Below, one piece after another: positions 1 through 9,436 of a stretch of 64,000 nt of DNA (position 1 is the stretch's first letter; each line of letters starts with the position of its first letter). The DNA is from Brucella tritici. GTDB lineage: Bacteria > Pseudomonadota > Alphaproteobacteria > Rhizobiales > Rhizobiaceae. The translations under genes were made by a program, and so were the position numbers. The notes beneath the pieces are model-generated. The model searched no databases. It was not told the DNA's origin and was given only the letters and a program-made list of their open reading frames with translations. The DNA lies in the NCBI RefSeq assembly GCF_902825325.1, contig NZ_CADEAR010000013.1, positions 1 through 64,000 of the forward strand, read 5' to 3'.

Positions 1-119
1 CCAAAACTCCTGCTGTAGAAGGCAGTGAACCACGGAGAACCAATATGATCAACAGTCTGATTGGGGTTTGACCCTAGGGGAGTTGCGAATCCTTAACCAT
101 GTTGCTATCGACTTCATCA

Positions 120-320
120 GGAAACGGTTCCGCTGTTCAGGCGGATGAAAAGGGAACACGGTGAAGCCACTTGGCTGATGCCGCGACTGCCCCCGCAACT
201 GTAACCGGAGAGCTATCCTCCATAACCGTGTGAGCGGTGAAAGCCACTGAGAGCATTCGATGCACTCGGGAAGGCGGAGGGGAAGCGACGACCCGGAAGT
301 CAGGAGACCTGCCGTATCCG
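120..320 (+). promoter_or_regulatory. Cobalamin riboswitch upstream of btuB
   Basis: An adenosylcobalamin-sensing leader of the transcript for the B12 receptor. Conserved pieces appear in the right order: an AAAAGGGAA core with CACGGTGAA near 148-164, a GCCGCGACTGCCCCCGCAACTGTAA stretch split over 180-203, GCCACTG at 243-249, and the B12 box AGTCAGGAGACCTGCC at 298-313. GGAAAC (120-125) can pair with GTATCC (314-319) as a closing P1 helix. The element ends about 165 nt before the btuB start, as expected for translational or transcriptional repression by B12. Exact ends are estimated. Confidence 0.93.
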
Positions 321-485
321 GTCACCTATGCATGGACACGGGGTGTGTTCAGGCGCGGCTGCCCGTGGCGGTGACATTGTTGAAATGTTGCCGTCGGGAA
401 GAAGGGCCTTTAATGCCACCATCACTTCAACCTGCGGTGCGAGAAAAAGCCGGTATCGGTCTTCGGTTCGGTGGGTTGAGGGAAA

Positions 486-2351
486 ATGCATCTGTTGAAA
501 TTATCTGTTCTATTGGCGTCGGCCAGTGTTCTTGCGCTGCCGTCCACGACACTTGCTCAAGGTCTGCCGGACAGCGATGGTAGTGTCGTTCTCGATACAA
601 TCGTGGTCACACCATTGCGTCGCGCGTCTTCGCTCCAGCGATCGACATCATCCGTGACGGTCATCGATTCAGCCGACATTGAGAGTTCGGCCGCTCCGGA
701 TCTGCAATCGTTGCTGAAGTCCTATAGTGGTATCTCCATAAAGACGAATGGCGGGCAGGGCTCGTCTTCGGATATTTACATGCGCGGTTTGTCTTCCAAG
801 CAGACGGTTGTTCTTATCAATGGCGTGCGCACCGCGTCAGCAACAAGCGGCTCAACCGCGTTGGCGAATATTCCCCTGAGTTCGATCGACCGCATTGAGA
901 TCGCAAAGGGGGCTCATTCTGCCCAATATGGCGCAGATGCCATGGGGGGGGTGATTAATATCATCACCAAGCAGGGCGGAGCCTGCGGTGAACGCTCCTG
1001 GTGCGGCAGTCTTTCTACCGGTGTCAGCCACCCATGGGGTGGGTATGCGTCCGGGTCCATTCAGGGGCGGAGTAATGAGGGTATCGACTATGCTTTGGGT
1101 GCAGCCATAACCGGCACGCAAGGATATGACTTCACCACATCGGATGCCTATGGCCATGAGCCGGATCGCGACGGATTTCTGCAAGGCTCTTTCAAGTTTT
1201 CCCTGTCGAAGGATTTCGATTGGGGTAAAATTTATACGGATGGTCTCCTTAGCCGTGGGCGCAATCAATATGATGCCAAGGCACCGTCACCGAACCAGGC
1301 CTATAGTACCGCGTTTACCGGTAAGATCGGAACGCGCATCGATCATACGGAGGATTGGTCATCCACGCTAGAATTTAGCGCCGGTATCGACAACAGCCGT
1401 AACTTCCGGAAAGGCGTGAGCGGTTCGGACCGGTTTGAGACCAAGCGTTATGGTGTCTTTGCGTCGACCGAAAAGAGTTTCGACACCGGCAAGGTCAACC
1501 ACACCGTGACCGCTGGTGTGGAAGCCTATCGCGAGGAAATCAACACCACCGTTGCCTATGATGAAACCAGCCGCGATCTGGCTGCTGTGTTCGGTCAATA
1601 TTCGCTCGAATACGAGGCGCTACGCTTCGATGGCGGGTTGCGTTACGACCATAATGGGCAGTTCGGCGATGTTCTGACCTACAATCTTGGCGCGAGCTAT
1701 GAAGTTTTGCCGGACCTTGTTTTACGGTCATCCTATGCCACGGGTTTTCGGGCACCAACATTCAACGAACTCTATTATCCGGGCTTCGCCAACCCTGATT
1801 TGCAGCCGGAAAAGTCCCGTTCGTATGAAGTTGGCTTGAACTGGCAGGCTACGGCTTCGACAAGCCTTGATATGGCGTTCTACCAAACATGGTTGCGCGA
1901 TGCGATCATGAGCACCGCACCATCCTATCTGCCTTATAATGTTGCCAGCGCGAAGGTTACGGGTTTCGAAGCCACATTGGCGCATCGTTTCGATGATCGC
2001 TGGGTCGTCAAGGGATCGGTCGATCTGAAGCAGCCAATCGATGAAGATACGGACAAGGATCTTCCCTATCGTGAACGTTTCAAGGCGGCGGCTGAGGTCA
2101 ACCTCACTCCGATTGAAAAGCTCGATCTGACTGCAAGGCTGATCTATGGCGGTTCGCGTTATGCTGATGCTGCGAACAGCAAGAAACTTGGAGACTATGT
2201 GACGGCTGATTTCGTGGCACTCTATTCCATCGACAAGCAGTCGCAGTTGAAGTTCTCGGTCGAGAATATTTTTGACAAGGACTATCAGACCAGCTCTGGC
2301 TATATTGCACCGGGACGCACGATCAATGTTGGATTGACCCGGAATTTCTGA
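486..2351 (+). CDS. btuB: TonB-dependent vitamin B12 outer-membrane receptor
   Basis: Outer-membrane gated barrel that imports cobalamin using TonB energy. The 621-residue product has a signal peptide (about residues 1-24, cut near TLA), a TonB box DTIVVTP around residues 37-43, a plug domain with the RIEIAKGAHSAQYGADAMGGVINI pattern typical of the family, and a beta-barrel ending in the C-terminal Phe required for outer-membrane assembly. Length matches BtuB (about 600). It lies directly behind a cobalamin riboswitch and begins an operon with a binding protein, permease and ATPase. Other TonB receptors share this fold, but the riboswitch makes B12 or a cobinamide the likely substrate. Confidence 0.92.
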   Translation: MHLLKLSVLLASASVLALPSTTLAQGLPDSDGSVVLDTIVVTPLRRASSLQRSTSSVTVIDSADIESSAAPDLQSLLKSYSGISIKTNGGQGSSSDIYMRGLSSKQTVVLINGVRTASATSGSTALANIPLSSIDRIEIAKGAHSAQYGADAMGGVINIITKQGGACGERSWCGSLSTGVSHPWGGYASGSIQGRSNEGIDYALGAAITGTQGYDFTTSDAYGHEPDRDGFLQGSFKFSLSKDFDWGKIYTDGLLSRGRNQYDAKAPSPNQAYSTAFTGKIGTRIDHTEDWSSTLEFSAGIDNSRNFRKGVSGSDRFETKRYGVFASTEKSFDTGKVNHTVTAGVEAYREEINTTVAYDETSRDLAAVFGQYSLEYEALRFDGGLRYDHNGQFGDVLTYNLGASYEVLPDLVLRSSYATGFRAPTFNELYYPGFANPDLQPEKSRSYEVGLNWQATASTSLDMAFYQTWLRDAIMSTAPSYLPYNVASAKVTGFEATLAHRFDDRWVVKGSVDLKQPIDEDTDKDLPYRERFKAAAEVNLTPIEKLDLTARLIYGGSRYADAANSKKLGDYVTADFVALYSIDKQSQLKFSVENIFDKDYQTSSGYIAPGRTINVGLTRNF

Positions 2352-2364
2352 GGCTGAACAGAGA

Positions 2365-3204
2365 ATGAAAAGGGCATCCGCAAAATGGATCACCAGCTTC
2401 TGCCTCGCGGCGGGGCTGGTCCTATTCGTTCGAAATTTGGCAGACGCCGGGGACATTCCCCATCACGTCGTTTCCATCAACGTATGTACCGATCAGTTGG
2501 CATTGCTGCTGGCCAATGAGGGCCAGTTGCAGTCGGTTTCGTACTTGTCGCAGGACCCGGAATTGTCCGTCATGGCTGCGAGAGCCCGGGAGTTTCCGGT
2601 CAACCATGCGCAGGCAGAAGAAGTCTTTCTGATGAAACCTGATCTTGTGCTGGCGGGCACATTCTCGTCGAGGGCAACGGTCGAACTATTGCGCAGGCTC
2701 GGTGTTCGTGTGGAGGAGTTCGCGCCAGCGCGCTCGTTCGGCGATATAGAAGATCATCTGCATCGCATGGGTGAGTTGCTCGGAAGACAGGCAGAAGCAA
2801 GCCGGGAAATTGATGAAATGAAAATTGCTTTAGCGGCAATCCAGCCTCCGGTCCGCCGCAAGACGGTCGCGCTTTATTATGCCAACAGTTACACATCAGG
2901 TCGGGGAACACTGGTTGATGAGGCTGTGCGTCTTGCCGGACTTGATAATCTGGCCGAGAAGGCAGGCATCAGCGGTTCTGCTCCGCTGCCGCTGGAAAAG
3001 CTGCTACTCGAAAAGCCGGATATTCTGGTGCGCAGTTCAAGAGATCGCGCCCCCGCGCTGGCTTTCGAGAATTTCGAACACCCGGCGTTGCGAGCGCTTG
3101 AAAAGCAGGCGAGAGCGGTGACGATAGCGGATAATCTGACGGTTTGCGGTGGTCCATTCAGCGTTGAAGCCGTAGCGGAACTTGCGGAGGCGGCGCGTGA
3201 CTGA
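2365..3204 (+). CDS. btuF: Cobalamin ABC transporter periplasmic binding protein
   Basis: Periplasmic binding protein that would hand cobalamin from BtuB to the inner-membrane permease. The 279-residue product starts with a signal peptide (about 1-28) and continues as a helical-backbone (BtuF/FecB) metal-chelate binding protein, with the typical HVVSINVCTDQLALLLA start of the mature domain and the MKPDLVLAG strand near the first lobe. It starts 13 nt after btuB and its end overlaps the permease start, so it is in the same operon under the cobalamin riboswitch. Iron-siderophore binding proteins belong to the same family; the B12 assignment rests on context. Confidence 0.85.
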   Translation: MKRASAKWITSFCLAAGLVLFVRNLADAGDIPHHVVSINVCTDQLALLLANEGQLQSVSYLSQDPELSVMAARAREFPVNHAQAEEVFLMKPDLVLAGTFSSRATVELLRRLGVRVEEFAPARSFGDIEDHLHRMGELLGRQAEASREIDEMKIALAAIQPPVRRKTVALYYANSYTSGRGTLVDEAVRLAGLDNLAEKAGISGSAPLPLEKLLLEKPDILVRSSRDRAPALAFENFEHPALRALEKQARAVTIADNLTVCGGPFSVEAVAELAEAARD

Positions 3205-4198
3205 ACGTAGCCGCTTCTATCTTCTGCTCGTCGGGCTGGCCATGCTTGTGGTTTTGCTCTTCATCGTCTCGCTGCTGACCGGGCCGGCTGCGATCAGTAT
3301 CCCTGACAGCCTCAAGGCGCTTTTCGGTGATGATAGCGAAATGATCGTGCTGGTCATGCGCGAAATTCGCCTGCCTCGCGCACTGCTCGCGCTCCTTATC
3401 GGGGCGTCGCTTGGATTGTCCGGCGCTGCCTTGCAAGGATATTTGCGCAACCCGCTCGCGGAACCCGGCCTTCTTGGCGTGAGCGCATCCGCGTCATTCG
3501 GCGCTGTTATTGCTATTTATAGCGGCCTGTCGCTTCTGTTTCCGCTGGCTTTGCCGCTCCTCGCGCTGGTAGGTGCCTTTGTGTCGGTGTTTCTCGTCAA
3601 GCTTCTGGCGGGGCGCAATGCCGGTACGCTAGCGGTCATATTGGCCGGTGTTGCGGTGACCAGTCTCGCTGGTGCATTGACGGCGCTGGCGCTCAACCTG
3701 TCGCCCAACCCGTTTGCCGCAATGGAAATCATCTTCTGGATGCTCGGTTCACTAGCCGACAGGTCGATGACGCATGTGGCTCTCGCCGCACCATTTATCC
3801 TTGTTGGCTGGGCGATGCTTCTGGCACTCGGGCGATCACTCGACGGTCTGACACTGGGGGCTGATGCTGCGGCGACGATGGGCGTCAATCTGGCTCGTGT
3901 GCAGCTTTTTGCCGTGCTGGGTACAGCAGCCTGCGTGGGTGCTTCCACCGCTGTTGCCGGTGCAATCGGTTTTGTAGGGCTGGTGGTTCCGCATCTTCTG
4001 CGTCCGCTTGTCGGTGCGCGTCCGTCACGATTGCTGGTTGCAAGCGGTTTCGGCGGGGCTGCCCTGTTGTTAGCGGCTGACGTATTGGTGCGTGTCGTCA
4101 TGCCGGGACGTGAACTGAAACTGGGCGTTCTGACGGCAATCATTGGCGCACCATTCTTTCTGTGGCTTGTATTCAAATATCGGAGGCAGCTCGTATGA
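3197..4198 (+). CDS. btuC: Cobalamin ABC transporter permease (FecCD family)
   Basis: Inner-membrane channel subunit of the B12 importer, 333 residues with about 9-10 hydrophobic helices. Family hallmarks are RLPRALLALLIGASLGLSGA near the first third and GFVGLVVPHLLRPLVG near the C-terminal third, the latter being the coupling helix that contacts the ATPase. GTG at 3197 is preferred because CGGAGG lies just upstream and the start overlaps the btuF stop; an in-frame TTG at 3182 is less likely. The gene end overlaps the next start as ATGA. Confidence 0.88.
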   Translation: MTERSRFYLLLVGLAMLVVLLFIVSLLTGPAAISIPDSLKALFGDDSEMIVLVMREIRLPRALLALLIGASLGLSGAALQGYLRNPLAEPGLLGVSASASFGAVIAIYSGLSLLFPLALPLLALVGAFVSVFLVKLLAGRNAGTLAVILAGVAVTSLAGALTALALNLSPNPFAAMEIIFWMLGSLADRSMTHVALAAPFILVGWAMLLALGRSLDGLTLGADAAATMGVNLARVQLFAVLGTAACVGASTAVAGAIGFVGLVVPHLLRPLVGARPSRLLVASGFGGAALLLAADVLVRVVMPGRELKLGVLTAIIGAPFFLWLVFKYRRQLV

Positions 4199-4968
4199 CT
4201 TCGCTTTCGGTAAAGAATCTTTCCGTTTCGCTCGGCGGGAAGGCAGCACTCAGCGACGCAAGTTTCAATATTCATGGCGGTGAATTCATCGGACTGATCG
4301 GACCCAATGGTGCCGGGAAGACGACATTGTTGCGCGCCATTCTTGGACTTGTCGCATCCAGAGGGGAAATTTCCCTCGACGGGAATGATTTGCGGCAGAC
4401 GAGTGCTTCGACGAAAGCGCAGAATCTCGCTTATCTGCCGCAGGATCGCGATGTTGCGTGGCCGGTATCGGTCGAAATGCTTGTTTCGCTGGGCCGCTCC
4501 GCGCTGAAGCCGGTATTTGCGAGCCTGAGTGCGCAAGATGAAGTGCTTATCGAGACAGCAATGCAGCGTATGGACGTCGCGCGATTTCGGGACAGGTCGG
4601 CGATAGAACTTTCCGGTGGTGAACGCGCACGGGTGCTGATTGCACGTGTCTTGGCGCAGGATACGCCCGTAATACTCGCTGATGAGCCGGTGGCCGGACT
4701 TGACCCATCTCATCAGCTTGGATTGATGCAAAGTTTCGCCGAACTTGCGCAGGAGGGCCGGACCGTTGTCGCCTCATTGCATGAGTTGAGCCTTGCGGCA
4801 CAGCATTGCACACGCCTTATTCTGCTCGACAGGGGACATATCGTTGCAGATGGCAAGCCGACGGAAGTGCTCACGCCGCAACTGTTGCACGACGTCTACG
4901 GCATAAGAGCGAAAATCATGATGGTGGATGGCGAGTTCATCGTCCATCCGACCTCATGTATAAGCTAG
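4195..4968 (+). CDS. btuD: Cobalamin ABC transporter ATP-binding protein
   Basis: Cytoplasmic ATPase of the B12 importer, 257 residues. Walker A GPNGAGKTT is at residues 36-44, the signature LSGGE at about 139-143 and Walker B VILADEP at about 159-165. Start ATG 4195 overlaps the btuC stop (ATGA) and has GGAGG upstream; an earlier in-frame start inside btuC is unlikely. It is the last gene of the btu operon and its stop codon overlaps, tail to tail, that of the Gfo/Idh/MocA gene on the other strand by 4 nt. Confidence 0.9.
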   Translation: MTSLSVKNLSVSLGGKAALSDASFNIHGGEFIGLIGPNGAGKTTLLRAILGLVASRGEISLDGNDLRQTSASTKAQNLAYLPQDRDVAWPVSVEMLVSLGRSALKPVFASLSAQDEVLIETAMQRMDVARFRDRSAIELSGGERARVLIARVLAQDTPVILADEPVAGLDPSHQLGLMQSFAELAQEGRTVVASLHELSLAAQHCTRLILLDRGHIVADGKPTEVLTPQLLHDVYGIRAKIMMVDGEFIVHPTSCIS

Positions 4969-6095
4969 ATATTTTTCCACTGGCGCGCGCGGGAAGAGAC
5001 ATAGATCGTTTCCACAGTCTTCTGAACTTCGTAGCCCTCGCGAAAATCGGCGTGATTGGTTTTCTGTCCCGCAATGGCAAGCAGGAAGTCGCAGACTTCG
5101 ATCGTCTTGAGATCGTTGAAGCCGATCTGGTGGCCGCCCGCTACGCAAAATGCGCCGTAGGAGCCGTGTTCTGGGCCAGCAAAGATTTTGCGGAAGCCCT
5201 GTTGTCCCTTTTTGTCGGAAAAGAGAAACAGGTTGAGTTCGTTGAAGCGTTCCTGCGAAAAGAACAGGGAACCTTTCGATCCGGAAATCTCGAAATCGTG
5301 CTGCATCTTTCGACCGCTGGCGATCCAGCTCGCTTCGAGTGTGCCGGTCGCCCCGTTTTCAAAACGTATGAAAGCATGGCAAACATCGTCCACTTCCACG
5401 GGTTTCATCTGCGAAAGGTCCAAACTATCCGGGCGCTCGCTTATGATGGTGACGGCGTCTCCCATAACCGCCATTATCGGCCCAACAAGATGGCGTGCAG
5501 TAGCGATGATATGACTGCCGATATCGGCTAGTGCCCCACCACCGCCTGCCGGATCGAGACGCCAGGTCCATGGAATGGCTGTGTCGGCCATGAAGTCTTC
5601 AGCATGAATACCGCGAAAATTGCGAATTTCGCCCAGTTCACCGCTGTCGATGATTTCCTTGGCCAGTTTTATCATCGGATTTTTCAGATAGTTGAACCCA
5701 ACGGCTGTCTGGACACCTTTCCGTTCTGCGGCGAGCGTCATTTCGAGGCACTCGGCAGCGGTGGGTGCAAGCGGCTTTTCGCAATAGACATGTTTGCCCG
5801 CTTCAATGGCGGCGAGCGCCATTTCCCTGTGAAACCGGTTTGGCGTTGTGATGTCGATGAGATTGATATCCGGGGTTGAGATCAGTGTGCGCCAATCGCC
5901 GGTAGCATTTGCAAATCCCAATTGTTTTGCGGCTTTTCTTGCCAATTCCGCATTCACATCGGCCAATGTGTGAAGCTGCACTTCAATCGGTAAGTCGAAT
6001 ACCCGGTTGACGTTTGCGAGTGCGAGGGCGTGCGTCTTGCCCATGAAGCCGGATCCGATCAAGCCTGCCACAACAACCCCAGCTTTATCAGCCAT
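4965..6095 (-). CDS. Gfo/Idh/MocA family oxidoreductase
   Basis: NAD(P)-dependent dehydrogenase of the sugar/inositol type, 376 residues. The N-terminal Rossmann fold has GLIGSGFMG (residues 11-19); the family motif EKP is at 106-108 and the catalytic DIGSH at 191-195. It is divergent from a CUT2-type sugar ABC importer with a 277-nt shared promoter region that holds a GGAATTATAATTCC palindrome. The pair looks like a sugar or inositol catabolic unit; inositol 2-dehydrogenase-like activity is a guess from the operator type and family only. Convergent with btuD, sharing 4 nt. Confidence 0.85.
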   Translation of the reverse strand: MADKAGVVVAGLIGSGFMGKTHALALANVNRVFDLPIEVQLHTLADVNAELARKAAKQLGFANATGDWRTLISTPDINLIDITTPNRFHREMALAAIEAGKHVYCEKPLAPTAAECLEMTLAAERKGVQTAVGFNYLKNPMIKLAKEIIDSGELGEIRNFRGIHAEDFMADTAIPWTWRLDPAGGGGALADIGSHIIATARHLVGPIMAVMGDAVTIISERPDSLDLSQMKPVEVDDVCHAFIRFENGATGTLEASWIASGRKMQHDFEISGSKGSLFFSQERFNELNLFLFSDKKGQQGFRKIFAGPEHGSYGAFCVAGGHQIGFNDLKTIEVCDFLLAIAGQKTNHADFREGYEVQKTVETIYVSSRARQWKNI

Positions 6096-6182
6096 TTTCC
6101 ATTCCTCCAGAAACGATGGTCGAAGCGTTTGGCGCCGCGCGACTTCTTTGGGAAATAAGCATATCGTCGGCAGCTTATGCGA

Positions 6183-6218
6183 TTGACATGGGCTACCAGA
6201 AATGGAATTATAATTCCA
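6183..6218. promoter_or_regulatory. Divergent promoter with perfect palindromic operator (GGAA-N6-TTCC type)
   Basis: TGGAATTATAATTCCA at 6203-6218 is a perfect 16-bp palindrome between the dehydrogenase and the ABC importer. A TTGACA at 6183-6188 lies upstream and the palindrome itself contains TATAAT (6209-6214), so a bound protein would cover the promoter. GGAA-N6-TTCC is the motif described for the RpiR-family repressor IolR of Sinorhizobium. Further short dyads (GAATG-TTT-CATTC near 6232-6244) follow. Confidence 0.6.
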
Positions 6219-6372
6219 CGATAATTTGTTATGAATGTTTCATTCTATTGAATAGATCCACGATCTGCATGTGGTAACGGGGAAACGCTTGGAGGAGCGC
6301 CGGGATGCTGCAGTGGGAAGATAAGGCGTTAACGCAAACCGGCGGGGAGTGCCGGACAAGGGAGGAGTGAAC

Positions 6373-7302
6373 ATGCAATCTCTATTGAAGTCGGCCGTAG
6401 CCGGTGTGGCCTTATTGGCTGCGTCTTTCGCAGCTCACGCGGCCGATATTAATATCGTCGTCGTTAGCCATGGTCAGGCTTCGGACCCGTTCTGGTCGGT
6501 GGTGAAGAACGGCGTTGCCGAAGCGGCAAAGGATACGGGTGTGAAGGTCGATTATCGTGCGCCGGAAACCTTTGACATGGTGCAGATGGCCCAGCTTATC
6601 GACGCTGCGATCAATCAGAAGCCGCAGGGCATTGTGGTTTCCATCCCAGATGCGGATGCGCTTGGGCCGTCGATTCAGCGTGCTGTAGCAGCCGGTATTC
6701 CAGTGATTTCCATGAACTCCGGTTCCGATGCCTCGAAGAAGCTCGGAGCTCTGCTGCATGTTGGTCAGGACGAGTTCGATGCTGGTAAGGTCGCGGGTGA
6801 AGCGCTGAAGAATGCTGGTGGCAAGAAAGGTATTTGCGTCAATCAGGAAGTCGGCAATGTCTCGCTTGATCAACGCTGTGCAGGCTTCAAGGAAGGCTTC
6901 GGTGATGTAACGGTTCTGCCGACATCGACCGATCCTGCTGAGAACGAAGCCAAGGTTCGTGCTGCCTTGGCATCTGATGCTAGCGTCGACACGATCCTGA
7001 CGCTCAATGCAACACTCGCGGGTGAACCTGCTGTGAAAGCCGCTTCCGAAAGCGGTCGCAGTGGAATCCATGTTGCGACGTTCGATATGTCGGCTGGCTT
7101 CCTGGAGGCCGTTGAAAAGGGACAGGCAGACTTCGCCATCGACCAGCAGCAGTTCTTGCAAGGTTATCTGCCGGTATCGTTCCTCGCACTTAACGCGAAA
7201 TACGGTCTGATGCCGGGTGGTAATGTTCCATCGGGCCCGAACCTTATCACCAAGGATAAGGCCAAGCAGGTCGTGGAACTTTCGGCCAAGGGCATCCGGT
7301 AA
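6373..7302 (+). CDS. Sugar/polyol ABC transporter substrate-binding protein (CUT2 type)
   Basis: Periplasmic binding protein of the ribose/inositol class, 309 residues. A signal peptide (1-23, cut at AHA) precedes a Peripla_BP_4-like domain with INIVVVSHGQASDPFW at the start, PDADALGPSIQRAVAAGIPVISMNSG in the middle and a typical hinge near the C-terminal. ATG 6373 has GGGAGGAG just upstream. The permease and single-cassette ATPase follow. The ligand is not visible in the sequence; inositol is suggested by the IolR-like operator and the Gfo/Idh/MocA neighbour. A strong hairpin follows the stop codon. Confidence 0.88.
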   Translation: MQSLLKSAVAGVALLAASFAAHAADINIVVVSHGQASDPFWSVVKNGVAEAAKDTGVKVDYRAPETFDMVQMAQLIDAAINQKPQGIVVSIPDADALGPSIQRAVAAGIPVISMNSGSDASKKLGALLHVGQDEFDAGKVAGEALKNAGGKKGICVNQEVGNVSLDQRCAGFKEGFGDVTVLPTSTDPAENEAKVRAALASDASVDTILTLNATLAGEPAVKAASESGRSGIHVATFDMSAGFLEAVEKGQADFAIDQQQFLQGYLPVSFLALNAKYGLMPGGNVPSGPNLITKDKAKQVVELSAKGIR

Positions 7303-7329
7303 GCATCATTTAGACTATCTGATATCGAA

Positions 7330-7351
7330 CCCGCCCATGAAAATGGGCGGG
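7330..7351 (+). terminator. Intercistronic hairpin after the binding-protein gene
   Basis: CCCGCCCAT (7330-7338), loop GAAA, ATGGGCGGG (7343-7351): a perfect 9-bp stem closed by a GNRA tetraloop, 28 nt after the stop codon. No T-run follows, so it is more likely a mRNA-stabilising or processing hairpin than a full terminator, which would raise the binding-protein level above that of the permease. Confidence 0.6.
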
Positions 7352-7389
7352 AACGGGTCTCTGTACCCAGAATACAGCAGGAGAAGATC

Positions 7390-8520
7390 ATGAGTGAGCC
7401 ACTTCCCCATGAAAAGGCCAGCACGGCGGCGCTATCGAAGGATGAGCGACTTCAGTCGGCGAGCCCATTGCAACGGCTCCTGAGCAGGCCCGAATTAGGA
7501 GCAGTTTCCGGTCTGATCCTTATTACGATCTTTTTCGTCTCAGTTGCCAATCCGGCGATGTTTACTGCGGCCGGCATCATGAATTTCATGGCTCCCGCTT
7601 CGCAGCTCGGCATTCTGGCGGTTGCTGCGGCACTTCTCATGATCGGCGGTGAGTTCGATCTGTCCATCGGGTCGATGGTGGCTTTTGCAGGATTGATCTT
7701 TGCCGCTGCCCTGGTCGTCTGGCAGGTGCCGCTTGGCGTCGCAATTATCGTCACTTTGCTGTTTGCCGCATTTGTGGGTGTGGTGAATGCCCAGATTGTA
7801 ATCCGGACCGGCTTGCCATCCTTTATCGTAACGCTCGCTTTCCTGTTCATTCTGCGCGGTCTGTCGCTTGTCGGGTTAAAATGGGCAACAGGCGGCGCTA
7901 CGCAGTTGCGAGGTGTCAAGGAAGCCGTTGCAGGCAGTTATCTTGCCGGGCTTTTTTCCGGTGATGCGTTTCAGGGATTTTTCGCCTGGATGGCTGAGAA
8001 CGACCTGATTGACAAATTCCCCAATGGTGAGCCTTCGGTGAAAGGCGTGCCGGTCGAAGTTTTGTGGTTCATCGCCATCGCGCTTATTGCAACCTATGTG
8101 CTGGTGCGCACGCGCTTCGGCAACTGGATTTTCGCCGCAGGTGGCGACGCTCTGGCTGCTCGCAATTCCGGTGTCCCCGTGCGTCGCGTCAAAACGACGT
8201 TGTTCATGTGCACAGCCATGGCTGCGGCATTAGTAGCTATCCTTACCGTTCTTGATGCCGGCTCAACCGATGCGCGCCGTGGCTTCCAGAAGGAATTCGA
8301 GGCGATTATCGCTGCGGTCATTGGCGGCTGTCTGCTGACCGGCGGCTATGGTTCTGCAATTGGCGCATTCTTCGGCGCAATCATCTTCGGCATGGTGTTG
8401 ATTGGGCTGACCTATACCCAGATCGACCAGGATTGGTATCTGGTCTTCCTGGGCGGGATGCTTCTGATCGCGGTGCTCTTCAACAATTTCATTCGCAAGC
8501 GCGCGACCGGCGAGCGCTGA
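7390..8520 (+). CDS. Sugar/polyol ABC transporter permease (CUT2 type)
   Basis: Inner-membrane permease of the RbsC/FrcC type, 376 residues with about ten hydrophobic helices. The family motif [16 protein letters not shown] is seen near residues 85-100, and [19 protein letters not shown] near the C-terminus is the characteristic segment of this class. Longer than RbsC (about 320) because of an insertion around residues 175-215. An AGGAG ribosome site precedes ATG 7390. Same operon as the binding protein upstream and ATPase downstream. Confidence 0.88.
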   Translation: MSEPLPHEKASTAALSKDERLQSASPLQRLLSRPELGAVSGLILITIFFVSVANPAMFTAAGIMNFMAPASQLGILAVAAALLMIGGEFDLSIGSMVAFAGLIFAAALVVWQVPLGVAIIVTLLFAAFVGVVNAQIVIRTGLPSFIVTLAFLFILRGLSLVGLKWATGGATQLRGVKEAVAGSYLAGLFSGDAFQGFFAWMAENDLIDKFPNGEPSVKGVPVEVLWFIAIALIATYVLVRTRFGNWIFAAGGDALAARNSGVPVRRVKTTLFMCTAMAAALVAILTVLDAGSTDARRGFQKEFEAIIAAVIGGCLLTGGYGSAIGAFFGAIIFGMVLIGLTYTQIDQDWYLVFLGGMLLIAVLFNNFIRKRATGER

Positions 8521-8534
8521 GAGGGAGATTTGCC

Positions 8535-9314
8535 ATGACGACACCCATCATCGAAGTCCGCAATCTCGTTAAACATTTCGGCCCGGTCATTGCATTGAAC
8601 GGCGTCTCGTTGAGCGTCGAACCGGGGCAGGTCCATTGTCTGCTTGGCGATAATGGTGCCGGTAAATCGACCCTGATCAAGACGCTTTCCGGGGTTCACA
8701 AGCCGACGAGCGGTGACTTTCTGGTCGAAGGAAAGCCGGTCACCTTCAAAAGCCCACGCGATGCGCTCGATCATGGCATTGCTACGGTCTATCAGGATCT
8801 TGCGATGATCCCGCTGATGTCGGTCATGCGCAATTTCTTTCTTGGACGCGAGCCGACAAAAGGTGTTGGGCCGTTCCGCTGGTTCGACACGCTGCAGGCC
8901 GAAGAAGTAACGCGCGAAGAGATGCGAAAGATCGGGATCGATGTCCGTGATCCGCAGCAGGCGGTCGGAACGCTATCCGGTGGTGAACGCCAATGCGTTG
9001 CGATTGCCCGTGCCGTCTATTTTGGCGCAAAAGTGCTGATCCTCGACGAACCGACTTCTGCGCTGGGTGTGCGGCAGACGGCCATGGTTCTCAAATACAT
9101 CAATCTGGTGCGCTCGCGCGGGCTGGGGGTGATCTTCATCACGCACAATGTTCGTCATGCTCACGCGGTTGGTGACAAGTTCACAGTTCTCAATCGCGGT
9201 GTAACGCTTGGAACGCGTACGAAGAACGATGTGGACATGGACGAATTACAAAGCCTCATGGCGGGCGGACAGGAACTCGCTGATCTGACTGCCGAACTGG
9301 GCGGCAGGGTTTGA
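8535..9314 (+). CDS. Sugar/polyol ABC transporter ATP-binding protein, single cassette
   Basis: ATPase energising the importer, 259 residues. Walker [10 protein letters not shown] at 38-46, signature LSGGERQCV and Walker [13 protein letters not shown] follow in order. Classical RbsA/MglA proteins have two fused cassettes (about 500 residues); this has one, as in FrcA-type systems of rhizobia. GAGGGAG lies just before ATG 8535. A dispersed palindromic repeat begins immediately after the stop codon. Confidence 0.88.
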   Translation: MTTPIIEVRNLVKHFGPVIALNGVSLSVEPGQVHCLLGDNGAGKSTLIKTLSGVHKPTSGDFLVEGKPVTFKSPRDALDHGIATVYQDLAMIPLMSVMRNFFLGREPTKGVGPFRWFDTLQAEEVTREEMRKIGIDVRDPQQAVGTLSGGERQCVAIARAVYFGAKVLILDEPTSALGVRQTAMVLKYINLVRSRGLGVIFITHNVRHAHAVGDKFTVLNRGVTLGTRTKNDVDMDELQSLMAGGQELADLTAELGGRV

Positions 9315-9420
9315 CTAGAAGCGGTTCCGGTTGAAACTGAATCGTGGAACCGCTCTATCTTTTGTTTTCACGCATTATCCGACGCAAAACCGCTTCGCAC
9401 TTTTGCTGGAAATGCTCTTG
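9315..9420. repeat. Dispersed palindromic repeat, copy 1 (Bru-RS-like)
   Basis: About 105 bp in two parts: GCGGTTCC (9321-9328) facing GGAACCGC (9346-9353), then a GCATTATCCGACGCAAAACC...GCTGGAAATGCTC segment up to 9418. The same two-part layout, reversed, is at 40412-40517. It fills most of the gap between the ATPase and the SDR gene and may fold as a terminator. Confidence 0.8.
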
Positions 9421-9436
9421 AATTTCGGAACGCAGA

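Noticed and set aside
3517-4731. Long open frame (about 400 codons) on the minus strand across btuC/btuD
   Set aside because: It lies entirely antisense to two clear ABC genes, has low-complexity Ala/Arg/Ser composition typical of a shadow frame, and shows no recognisable motif.
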